A DNA stretch of 22,332 nt, from the NCBI GenBank assembly GCA_002454165.1, contig DKIG01000048.1, positions 1 to 22,332 of the forward strand, in the 5' to 3' direction. Shown here in pieces: positions 8,545 through 15,022 of the stretch. Each line of letters opens with the position of its first letter. Positions within the stretch are counted from its first letter, which is position 1. Source of the stretch: Gammaproteobacteria bacterium UBA6724. GTDB lineage: Bacteria; Pseudomonadota; Gammaproteobacteria; Pseudomonadales; Azotimanducaceae. Below the pieces are notes generated by a model, which was not told the DNA's origin, made no database searches, and worked only from the letters and a program-made list of their open reading frames with translations. Made by a program: the position numbers and the translations under genes.

Positions 8545-9519
8545 TACTGCTCTGGCACTGGATTCGGGCAGTTCGTCTCCCATGCAGCGCTGGTAATACT
8601 CGGCAACGATGGACCTTTCTGTTTCATCACACTTGTTGAGGAAGGTCAGTCGGAAAGCAAAGCCGTAATCACCAAATATCCTGGCATTCTCTGCCCACAT
8701 AATGACAGTTCTTGGGGACATGACGGTGGAGATGTCGCCGTTCATAAAACCTTCCCGCGTCAGGTTGGCGACTGACACCATGTTGGCGATGGTCCATCGG
8801 TCAAGCTCAGGCAATCTGGACAGCACTATGTCGGTTTCCTTCTCTCGGTCCAGATAGTTCAAGGTGGTGACCAGATTCCATCTGTCCATCTGTCCCTGAT
8901 TAATTTGCTGGGTGCCATGATATAGCCCAGTGGAATCCCCCAAGCCAATGGTGTTGGTCGTGGAAAACAAGCGGAAGGAGGGATGCGGATTGATCACCTT
9001 ACTCTGGTCCAGCAGGGTCAACTTACCTTCAACCTCAAGCACCCGCTGGATCACGAACATGACATCAGGACGGCCTGCGTCATATTCATCAAAGACCAGG
9101 GCGCAAGCGCGCTGTAATGTCCAGGGGAGGAGGCCTTCCCTAAACTCGGTCACCTGCTTGCCGTCCTTCAGCACTATGGCGTCCCTGCCCACCAGGTCAA
9201 TCCGGCTCACATGGCCATCCAGATTGATGCGGATACAGGGCCAATTCAACCGGGAGGCAACCTGCTCAATATGGGTTGATTTCCCAGTACCGTGATAACC
9301 CTGAATCATGCAGCGACGGTTATGGGCAAATGCCGCCAGAATGGCAAGGGTGGTTTCATGGTCAAACAAATAATTTTCATCCAGCACCGGCACATGGTCC
9401 AACCGTTCCGAAAATGCAGGCACTCTGAGATCAACATCCAGGCCAAAGACTTCCCGGACATCTACCTCCTTATCAGGGAGCCCTGTAACTTCCACCACTT
9501 CGCGCTGCTCATTCTTCAC
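8536..9519 (-). CDS. cobS: Cobaltochelatase-type AAA+ ATPase CobS
   Basis: AAA+ (MoxR/CobS type) ATPase that works with CobT to drive metal insertion by CobN in aerobic B12 synthesis. Walker A is GYHGTGKST at about residues 74-82 and Walker B is LVFDE at about 141-145. The sensor region FSTTNTIG and the FREGLLPW stretch are typical of CobS. I place the start at the GTG at 9519 because AGG lies eight bases upstream; a TTG two codons earlier would leave too little spacing. The product is about 327 residues, the usual CobS size. The stop codon lies inside the 13-bp tandem repeat shared with the cobS-cobT gap. It is divergent from cysD across 288 bp. Confidence 0.92.
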   Translation of the reverse strand: MKNEQREVVEVTGLPDKEVDVREVFGLDVDLRVPAFSERLDHVPVLDENYLFDHETTLAILAAFAHNRRCMIQGYHGTGKSTHIEQVASRLNWPCIRINLDGHVSRIDLVGRDAIVLKDGKQVTEFREGLLPWTLQRACALVFDEYDAGRPDVMFVIQRVLEVEGKLTLLDQSKVINPHPSFRLFSTTNTIGLGDSTGLYHGTQQINQGQMDRWNLVTTLNYLDREKETDIVLSRLPELDRWTIANMVSVANLTREGFMNGDISTVMSPRTVIMWAENARIFGDYGFAFRLTFLNKCDETERSIVAEYYQRCMGDELPESSARAVLA

Positions 9520-9807
9520 GGTCAATACCTGTGGGTTGATTCAGTGTTTGTCGTCCCGCCGCCATTGTTGATGCTCTGACGTTCCTGGATGGTTTGTGGA
9601 TTTATAATCAGAATGGCAAGCGGTTATGGCTAGGGTAGCGAATGCGAAGGATAGCCTTTATGGCTGCAAAATACTATTTGTTGCCCTAGGTTCACGGCTG
9701 GACGACAGGCTGATTCATATCAATACGGCACTGATTCAACATTACTCTGTGTAGCAAGAGGGGTTTTCGTCTATCCTTGCCACCTCATTCATCTCATACT
9801 CATCAGA
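9520..9807. other. Divergent intergenic region cobS/cysD
   Basis: This gap of 288 bp holds the upstream regions of both cobS (minus) and cysD (plus). I see no gene and no confident operator or riboswitch. In particular, I could not recognise a B12-riboswitch B12-box or a convincing CysB site. Confidence 0.5.
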
Positions 9808-10716
9808 ATGTCTGATTATCGTTTGACTCATCTACAAGAGTTGGAAGCGGAAAGCATCCACATCATGCGGGAAGTGGCAGCGGAGTTTGACAAGCCCGTG
9901 ATGTTGTATTCCATCGGCAAGGATTCTTCCGTGATGCTACACCTAGCGATGAAGGCGTTTGCTCCAGGCAAGCCGCCTTTCCCACTGCTACATGTTGATA
10001 CCACCTGGAAGTTTCGGGAGATGATTGAGTTCCGTGATGACCGTGCGAAAGACCTGGGCATTGAGCTCCTGGTGCACACTAACCAGGAGGGTGTTGCCGC
10101 TGGTATTGGACCTTTCACTCACGGCAGTCAAAAATATACTGATGTGATGAAAACTGACGCATTGAAGCAGGCACTTGACAAGTATCAGTTCACCGCCGTG
10201 TTTGGTGGGGCGAGGCGGGATGAAGAAAAATCCCGGGCGAAGGAACGAGTCTATTCCTTCCGGGACAGGTATCATCACTGGGACCCAAAAAATCAACGCC
10301 CAGAACTCTGGAACATTTACAACTCTGAGTTGAACAAGGGGGAATCCATACGGGTTTTTCCGATTTCCAACTGGACAGAGCTGGATGTCTGGCAGTACAT
10401 CCATTTGGAAAATATCCCTATCGTGCGTCTCTATTACGCCAAGGAAAGACCCGTCGTATGGCGGAACGGCACCTGGATTATGGTTGATGATGACCGGATG
10501 CCGCTCAGGGAGCAGGAAGAGCCGGAGATGAAAAAGATCCGGTTCCGCACCCTCGGCTGCTATCCCCTGACCGGAGCGATTGAGTCAGAGGCTGAAACCC
10601 TGACCGGGATTATTCAGGAGATGCTGTTGGCGACCAGCTCCGAAAGGCAGGGTCGATTGATTGATCATGACCAGGCAAGCAGCATGGAAGCAAAGAAGAA
10701 AGAAGGATATTTCTAG
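9808..10716 (+). CDS. cysD: Sulfate adenylyltransferase subunit 2 (CysD)
   Basis: Catalytic small subunit of the heterodimeric ATP sulfurylase, which makes adenosine 5'-phosphosulfate from sulfate and ATP in the cytoplasm with GTP hydrolysis by CysN. It belongs to the PAPS reductase/N-type ATP-pyrophosphatase superfamily. The PP-loop SIGKDSS is at residues 35-41, followed by LHVDTTWKF near 81-89 and the conserved GGARRDEEKSRAKER block. The C-terminus ends in AKKKEGYF, as is typical. The 302 residues match the usual length and the gene looks intact. It starts at ATG 9808 and is followed three bases later by cysNC, so the two are one operon. Confidence 0.96.
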   Translation: MSDYRLTHLQELEAESIHIMREVAAEFDKPVMLYSIGKDSSVMLHLAMKAFAPGKPPFPLLHVDTTWKFREMIEFRDDRAKDLGIELLVHTNQEGVAAGIGPFTHGSQKYTDVMKTDALKQALDKYQFTAVFGGARRDEEKSRAKERVYSFRDRYHHWDPKNQRPELWNIYNSELNKGESIRVFPISNWTELDVWQYIHLENIPIVRLYYAKERPVVWRNGTWIMVDDDRMPLREQEEPEMKKIRFRTLGCYPLTGAIESEAETLTGIIQEMLLATSSERQGRLIDHDQASSMEAKKKEGYF

Positions 10717-10719
10717 TCT

Positions 10720-12669
10720 GTGCATCATCAAAGCGAATTGATCGCCACCAACATTGACGAGTATCTGAAGCAGCATGAACAGAAAGAGCTTTTGCGGCTT
10801 CTAACATGCGGCTCCGTGGACGATGGCAAGAGCACACTGATTGGCAGGTTACTGCATGATTCAAAGTTGATCTACGAGGATCAGTTGGCGGCGGTCAAAA
10901 CCGATTCCGCGCGGCGGGGCACAGTGGACGAGGGGCTAGATCTGGCACTGCTGGTAGATGGGTTACAGGCAGAGCAGGAACAGGGAATTACGATTGATGT
11001 AGCCTATCGCTATTTCTCCACCACCAAGCGAAAATTTATCATCGCGGACACTCCTGGACATGAGCAATACACCCGCAACATGGCGACGGGTGCCTCAAAC
11101 TGTGACTTGGCGATTATTCTTGTGGATGCCAGGCATGGCGTCATGACCCAGACCAGGCGGCACACCTTCATCACATCCCTGCTGGGCATCAGACATATCA
11201 TTGTCGCTATTAACAAGATGGATCTGGTGGATTTTTCGGAAGAGGTGTATCAGCAGATCAAGTCTGATTATGCGGCATTTTCCGTGATGCTGGATATGTC
11301 GCCCGATCTTCGTTATCTGCCCATGTCGGCATTGCAGGGTGACAATGTCGTTGACCCCAGCGAGCGCATGCCCTGGTACGATGGTGCGCCTCTCATGTCC
11401 ATGTTAGAGAATATTCAGATTTCATCGGATAGAAACATACGCGACTTCCGATTCCCGGTGCAGTATGTGAACCACCCCAGCGCTGACTTCCGTGGCTACT
11501 GCGGGACAGTAGCATCGGGTCTGCTCCAGGTCGGCGACAGTGTGATGGTGTTGCCGTCGCGCAAGGTCAGCCGGGTAAAATCCATCCTGACCTATGATGC
11601 TGAGCTCAGTCGTGCCTATCCGCCCCAGGCAATCACTATCCAACTGGAAGATGACATTGACATCAGCCGTGGCGATATGTTGGTGCACCCTAACAATCTG
11701 CCCTACTTTTCCGATCGGATTGACGCGCATATTGTCTGGATGTCAGACGCCCCACTACAACCGAACAAACAATATCTGTTCAAGCAGGCGAGCAGAAAAT
11801 CAACCGGTCTGGTGTCAAATATCCGGTTCAGTATTGATGTGAATAGTCTGGAAAGGTCTGATACCGAGGTTCTGCATTTAAATGAAATCGGGCGTTGCGA
11901 GATACGACTGTCTCGGCGGATCGCGTTTGACAGCTACAAAGCCAATCGAGCAACAGGTGCCTTCATCATCATTGACCGGTTGACCAATGTGACCGTCGGT
12001 GCGGGCATGATCGTCGGGACGGTGAGCGATAAGACTGCGGTAACCTGGGAAACGGATCAACCCAGCGCGGATCTGAGATACAGTAGCAGTCTTATCTCGT
12101 CCAGGGAAAGATTTGAACGCGCAGCTCAGGAGCCCAAAGTCCTGTTGTTGACAGGCTTGACCGGAGCAGGGAAGAGCACCCTCGCCTACGCGCTTGAAAG
12201 AAAATTGTTTGATATTGGCAGGGCAGCGATGGTTTTGGATGGTCAGAACATGCGGCTTGGTCCCAGCAAGGATCTTGGCTTTGACAAGGATGCGCGCGCA
12301 GAAAATATTCGCCGTAGCATTGAAATAGCCCGACTGATGAACGAAGCAGGGTTAATTACCATTTGCGCCTTCGTCGCGCCAGATGCTGAGGTACGCAGAA
12401 AGGCAAGGGAAAGAATCGGTGCCGACTTTATCCTGGTTTATCTTGATTGTCCGCTGGAAGTTTGCAAGGCACGCGACCAGGACGGGTTTTATGCGGCTGC
12501 CGAGGAAGGCATTGATATCGTTCCCGGGGTCACTCTGCCCTATGATGCGCCAACGGATGCTGACCTGGTATTACCAACAGCTGAGTGGACGGTGGAATAC
12601 TGTGTTGAACGGCTAGTTAAACTACTTGAAGCAAGTGGCGCTTTTAATCTTCCCGGCAACTATCAATAA
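10720..12669 (+). CDS. cysNC: Bifunctional sulfate adenylyltransferase subunit 1 / APS kinase (CysN-CysC)
   Basis: Fusion of the GTPase subunit of ATP sulfurylase with adenylylsulfate kinase, producing APS with CysD and then PAPS. The N-terminal EF-Tu-like GTPase has G1 GSVDDGKST (31-39), G3 DTPGHEQY (110-117) and G4 NKMD (165-168). Beta-barrel domains follow, then a CysC domain starting with P-loop GLTGAGKST near residue 479. The kinase domain is somewhat divergent: DGQNMR where classical CysC has DGDNVR, and a PGVTLPYDAP segment in place of the usual KARAG...FTGI...PYE stretch, a variant probably common to CysNC fusions. Length is 649 residues. The start is GTG, three bases after cysD, with AGAAGGA about a dozen bases upstream inside cysD. 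The TAA stop forms part of the duplicated target of the element that follows. Confidence 0.95.
   Translation: MHHQSELIATNIDEYLKQHEQKELLRLLTCGSVDDGKSTLIGRLLHDSKLIYEDQLAAVKTDSARRGTVDEGLDLALLVDGLQAEQEQGITIDVAYRYFSTTKRKFIIADTPGHEQYTRNMATGASNCDLAIILVDARHGVMTQTRRHTFITSLLGIRHIIVAINKMDLVDFSEEVYQQIKSDYAAFSVMLDMSPDLRYLPMSALQGDNVVDPSERMPWYDGAPLMSMLENIQISSDRNIRDFRFPVQYVNHPSADFRGYCGTVASGLLQVGDSVMVLPSRKVSRVKSILTYDAELSRAYPPQAITIQLEDDIDISRGDMLVHPNNLPYFSDRIDAHIVWMSDAPLQPNKQYLFKQASRKSTGLVSNIRFSIDVNSLERSDTEVLHLNEIGRCEIRLSRRIAFDSYKANRATGAFIIIDRLTNVTVGAGMIVGTVSDKTAVTWETDQPSADLRYSSSLISSRERFERAAQEPKVLLLTGLTGAGKSTLAYALERKLFDIGRAAMVLDGQNMRLGPSKDLGFDKDARAENIRRSIEIARLMNEAGLITICAFVAPDAEVRRKARERIGADFILVYLDCPLEVCKARDQDGFYAAAEEGIDIVPGVTLPYDAPTDADLVLPTAEWTVEYCVERLVKLLEASGAFNLPGNYQ
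12662..12669 (+). repeat. Left copy of probable target-site duplication
   Basis: ATCAATAA directly precedes the left terminal repeat and matches ATTAATAA after the right terminal repeat at 7 of 8 positions. It contains the TAA stop codon of cysNC. Confidence 0.65.
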
Positions 12670-12693
12670 CGGAATAATATACTTATGGGTGCA
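12670..12693 (+). repeat. Left terminal inverted repeat
   Basis: 24-bp left end beginning CGGAATAATATAC and ending TATGGGTGCA. It pairs with 14957-14980 in inverted orientation at 22 of 24 positions. An in-frame TAG (12696-12698) and then the remaining transposase coding sequence follow almost at once. Confidence 0.92.
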
Positions 12694-12767
12694 TCTAGTG
12701 CCGCAAGTCGTTCAGTGTAACAGCCAGTACGCTATTTCACAATTCCAAACTGCCGCTTCAAAAGTGG

Positions 12768-13436
12768 TTGCTGGCTATCCTGCTGGAATTAAACGCCAAG
12801 AAATCATTGAGTAGCCATCAATTAAGCTGTGATATAGGTGTTACTCAACAGACCGCCTGGAATATGGTGCACCGCATACGAGAGGCGATGAAAACAGACC
12901 AGGCTCCGATGTTGCGTGGCATTGTTGAAATGGACGAAACCTATATTGGCGGGAAGCCGCGAAAGGGAGACCCGAAAGCCAGGGGCGATAAATCAAAACG
13001 CGGGCGCGACACGGATAAGTTGCCAGTAGCCGGCGCAGTTGAGCGCAAAGGCAAGATAGTGGCAAAGTCCGCGAGGGCGCAATCGCTATCACGGCAATAC
13101 TTTGCTGAGTTCATTGCATCCAGTATAAATACTGATAAGTCGGTGCTAATGACGGACGAATATAGAGGATATAATGGTATGCACAGACTATTATCGCACT
13201 TGCGCGTCAATCATAGCCGGGCATATACTAACGGCTACATCAACACAAATACCATTGAGAGTTTCTGGGCTATGCTCAAACGTGGCCATTACGACCAGTT
13301 TCACCATTTCAGCGACAAATACGCAGATAACTATATTGCCCAGTTTGCGTATAAGTGGAATAATGGGAGAGAAGATGTCAGCCTTGTGTTCAGCAACCTA
13401 ACTCAAACTATGCTATGCCAACGATCCAGCCAATAG
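12768..13436 (+). CDS. IS1595-family (ISXO2-like) transposase, N-terminally truncated
   Basis: DDE transposase of the IS1595/ISXO2 type that should cut and join the element ends. With a TTG start at 12768 it has 222 residues. A helix-turn-helix-like segment (SSHQLSCDIGVTQQTAW) precedes the catalytic domain, with MDETYIGG (Asp56), TDEYRGY (Asp130) and NTIESFW (Glu164) as the probable catalytic triad. In the same frame, codons 12699-12767 still read CRKSFSVTASTLF and then NSKLPLQKWL, which is the usual family sequence just after the zinc ribbon. A TAG at 12696-12698 and the left terminal repeat replace everything before it. The start is therefore uncertain and the zinc ribbon is missing, leaving only its last cysteine codon. 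The gene overlaps the methyltransferase start by 22 bases. Confidence 0.85.
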   Translation: MLAILLELNAKKSLSSHQLSCDIGVTQQTAWNMVHRIREAMKTDQAPMLRGIVEMDETYIGGKPRKGDPKARGDKSKRGRDTDKLPVAGAVERKGKIVAKSARAQSLSRQYFAEFIASSINTDKSVLMTDEYRGYNGMHRLLSHLRVNHSRAYTNGYINTNTIESFWAMLKRGHYDQFHHFSDKYADNYIAQFAYKWNNGREDVSLVFSNLTQTMLCQRSSQ

Positions 13437-14008
13437 ATCAATTTTTCACTAAACCATACATCGCAAGCCTGTGCTGGAGAAGCCTTTGTCCGGTATTGCG
13501 AAAATTGACTGGCAAAAACACCGATGAGTTGTTCTTCATTGAGCCATCCGCCGGCGATGGGGCCTTCTATAGATTTCTGCCGCAAGGCGATATGCACCGC
13601 GTTGGCGTCGATATTGCCCCGCGTTGCGAGGAATTTATCCGGCGCGATTTTCTGACTTGGGATTACCGGCCTTTTCATTACCGCAGGCCGGATATTGTCG
13701 TGGTCGGCAACCCGCCGTTTGGCAAGCGCGGCGCTTTAGCAGTGAAGTTTTTTCAAAAGGCGGCGGAGATTGCCGACACTATCGCGTTTATTGTCCCGGT
13801 TATATTCCGAAAGTTTTTCGTTCACAAACAACTTCCGCCTAACTTCCGTTGGGTCTATGCCACTGACCTGCCGCGCCTCGCATTTCGCACAGACAAAAAA
13901 GATGAGTATGAAGTGAATACTGAGTTCCAGGTATGGACGCGCCTATCCAGCACGCACAAAGACAGCCGTCTATTTACCCCCCCCCCCCCGAAAACACGCA
14001 GACTTTGA
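13415..14008 (+). CDS. N6-adenine DNA methyltransferase, as read in the OFF (C13) frame
   Basis: SAM-dependent DNA methyltransferase of the restriction-modification pair. The N-terminal DQFFTKPYIA resembles motif X, EPSAGDGAF near residues 44-52 is the SAM-binding motif I, and GNPPFGKRG near 98-106 is the catalytic motif IV (NPPF), typical of N6-adenine enzymes. The order X-I-IV with a C-terminal target-recognition region suggests the gamma class. As written, a run of 13 Cs at 13977-13989 sends the frame into TPPPPKTRRL and a stop, giving 197 residues. With one C fewer the frame continues for 95 more codons to 14294, making a 292-residue protein. The start overlaps the transposase end by 22 bases. 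Recognition sequence cannot be predicted. A sequencing error in the C run would give the same picture. Confidence 0.85.
   Translation: MPTIQPIDQFFTKPYIASLCWRSLCPVLRKLTGKNTDELFFIEPSAGDGAFYRFLPQGDMHRVGVDIAPRCEEFIRRDFLTWDYRPFHYRRPDIVVVGNPPFGKRGALAVKFFQKAAEIADTIAFIVPVIFRKFFVHKQLPPNFRWVYATDLPRLAFRTDKKDEYEVNTEFQVWTRLSSTHKDSRLFTPPPPKTRRL
13977..13989 (+). repeat. Homopolymeric C13 tract in the methyltransferase gene
   Basis: Thirteen consecutive cytosines within the coding sequence, far longer than any other homopolymer in the window. Tracts of this kind are known slipped-strand phase-variation switches in restriction-modification genes of other bacteria. Lengths of 9, 12 or 15 keep the downstream frame open; 13 (as written) and 11 lead to early stops. 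Confidence 0.95.
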
Positions 14009-14294
14009 TATATGGCAATACAACAACACCCAATCAGCATTAAAGGTATTCAAGAACAATTTTGATTTTGCCGTTCCCTGTCAAGGCTGGCAAGATTACA
14101 CGCGCCGTGAAATTGAATCGGAAAAATGCGAAAAAACAAAACAATGGATGTTATTCAACGCCGATGAAAAAATAGTATATGAGCGGTTACATGATGGCTT
14201 AGATTATGGAACTCTGGCATTAAAAAACACCACCAGCATCCCCGGATTTAGAAAGGGAGATGTTGTGCAGGAATACTCATACTTGTATGAGTAG
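13989..14294 (+). pseudogene. Out-of-frame C-terminal part of the methyltransferase
   Basis: In the frame one base off the current reading, codons run without a stop from the C tract to TAG at 14292-14294. They encode about 95 residues, starting with RKHADFDIWQYNN and ending with VVQEYSYLYE. The composition is protein-like, and the end coincides with the nuclease start in an ATGAGTAG overlap. I read it as the rest of the methyltransferase, probably including part of the target-recognition domain, expressed only when the C tract is 12 (or 9, 15). It is not a separate gene, since it has no start signal of its own. Confidence 0.82.
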
Positions 14295-14967
14295 ATCGCT
14301 CAAGCCGCTGTTTGATGATTTGTGCGCAAATAAACAGCAATATATCAACAGCGCAGAAGGCGGACAGTTTGAAGATCGGCTGGACGCCAAACTTCATAAT
14401 CTGGGATATTCCCGCATAGTGCGAAACGACATAGAACAGGAGGGCTTTAAGTTACTCAAAGAGCATATCACAGGCAAGGAAACACTGGATGATGTTGTCA
14501 ATCCTTTTGCCGGTACATTCAAAAGCCAATTCATGCGGCAGCCCTACGGATCGCAGGCTTACCCGGATTTTGCTATTTTGAAAGGCGACAGAGTTATCAG
14601 TATTGAAGTCAAATTCAGCAAGGGGACACAAAGCAGGCCAGTTTGGAATAGTGGATTGCCGCGCCCCAACGGAGTTTATATCTTCGGATCGTTGGGACGC
14701 GAGGATATAACATTCTTTCGAGGGTGTGATGTTTTGAGTTTAGACGAAGTGAAAAAATTACAGGATTTCTTTGATAAGGGCTTAAAAGTGTATCAAAGGG
14801 AGTTTAATTCAGACGAGATGAGCAAGCAGAAATACGGCTTTTCAGCATACATCAGGAAAGCATTTGAGCAGAGCATGAAGTTTAACGAATTAGCGATTAC
14901 CAATTATTTTTCCAATCCGTGCCGCGCCGAATTGGAGCAATCAGTTATTGATTATGTGCACCCATAG
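14287..14967 (+). CDS. Putative type II restriction endonuclease (PD-(D/E)XK)
   Basis: Probable nuclease partner of the adjacent methyltransferase. From the ATG at 14287 it has 226 residues, and a PD-(D/E)XK active site is visible as Pro93-Asp94 ... Glu107-Val-Lys109 (YPDFAIL, then ISIEVKFSKG). The following segment (RPVWNSGLPRPNGVYIFGS) looks like a well-conserved core continuation, but I cannot name the subfamily. The 14287 start overlaps the ON-frame methyltransferase stop by 8 bases (ATGAGTAG), arguing for translational coupling. An in-frame ATG at 14260 is an alternative, but its AGGGAG is almost touching the codon. The last codons, Val-His-Pro-stop, lie inside the right terminal inverted repeat. 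Function as a restriction enzyme is inferred from the motif and the neighbour. Confidence 0.78.
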   Translation: MSRSLKPLFDDLCANKQQYINSAEGGQFEDRLDAKLHNLGYSRIVRNDIEQEGFKLLKEHITGKETLDDVVNPFAGTFKSQFMRQPYGSQAYPDFAILKGDRVISIEVKFSKGTQSRPVWNSGLPRPNGVYIFGSLGREDITFFRGCDVLSLDEVKKLQDFFDKGLKVYQREFNSDEMSKQKYGFSAYIRKAFEQSMKFNELAITNYFSNPCRAELEQSVIDYVHP

Positions 14968-14980
14968 GTATATTAATCCG
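14957..14980 (-). repeat. Right terminal inverted repeat
   Basis: 24-bp right end, starting TGCACCCATA on the plus strand and ending TTAATCCG. Its reverse complement matches the left end at 22 of 24 positions. It includes the last three codons and stop of the nuclease gene. Confidence 0.92.
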
Positions 14981-14988
14981 ATTAATAA
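14981..14988 (+). repeat. Right copy of probable target-site duplication
   Basis: ATTAATAA directly follows the right terminal repeat and differs by one base from ATCAATAA at 12662-12669. The AT-rich sequence makes a chance partial match possible, but the 8-bp size suits the IS1595 family. Confidence 0.6.
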
Positions 14989-15022
14989 TACAACTGGGAC
15001 GAAGATTGAATCGGTGCCCGGC

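Larger units (their letters stand above)
12670..14980 (+). mobile_element. IS1595-family-like element carrying a restriction-modification cargo
   Basis: A 2311-bp element bounded by 24-bp terminal inverted repeats and a 7/8-matching 8-bp flanking duplication, the size expected for the IS1595 family. It holds an ISXO2-like transposase, an N6-adenine methyltransferase with a C13 tract and a PD-(D/E)XK nuclease, all on the plus strand. Gene overlaps are 22 and 8 bases, and almost no non-coding DNA is left inside the ends. Base composition looks more AT-rich than the flanks, especially 14010-14290 and 14740-14960, consistent with acquisition from elsewhere. IS1595-family elements are known to include members with passenger genes; I infer that this is a compact R-M-carrying member. 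Its own transposase seems to have lost the N-terminal zinc ribbon, so it may now need help in trans to move. Confidence 0.88.

Noticed and set aside
9520..9807. Cobalamin riboswitch upstream of cobS
   Set aside because: I could not find a B12-box-like core or the expected long structured leader in this 288-bp gap.
12626..12814. Plus-strand open frame spanning the cysNC end and the left terminal repeat
   Set aside because: It is out of frame with both cysNC and the transposase, crosses the element boundary and has no family resemblance.
14009..14294. Reading the segment after the C tract as an independent small gene
   Set aside because: There is no start signal in that frame near the tract, and its frame joins the methyltransferase with a one-base change, ending on the nuclease start.
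12671..14979. Element ends beginning with GG and not with CGG
   Set aside because: That choice fits the usual GG start of some relatives, but then the flanks share no 8-bp duplication. Including the extra C:G pair lengthens the repeat and gives a 7/8 flanking match.
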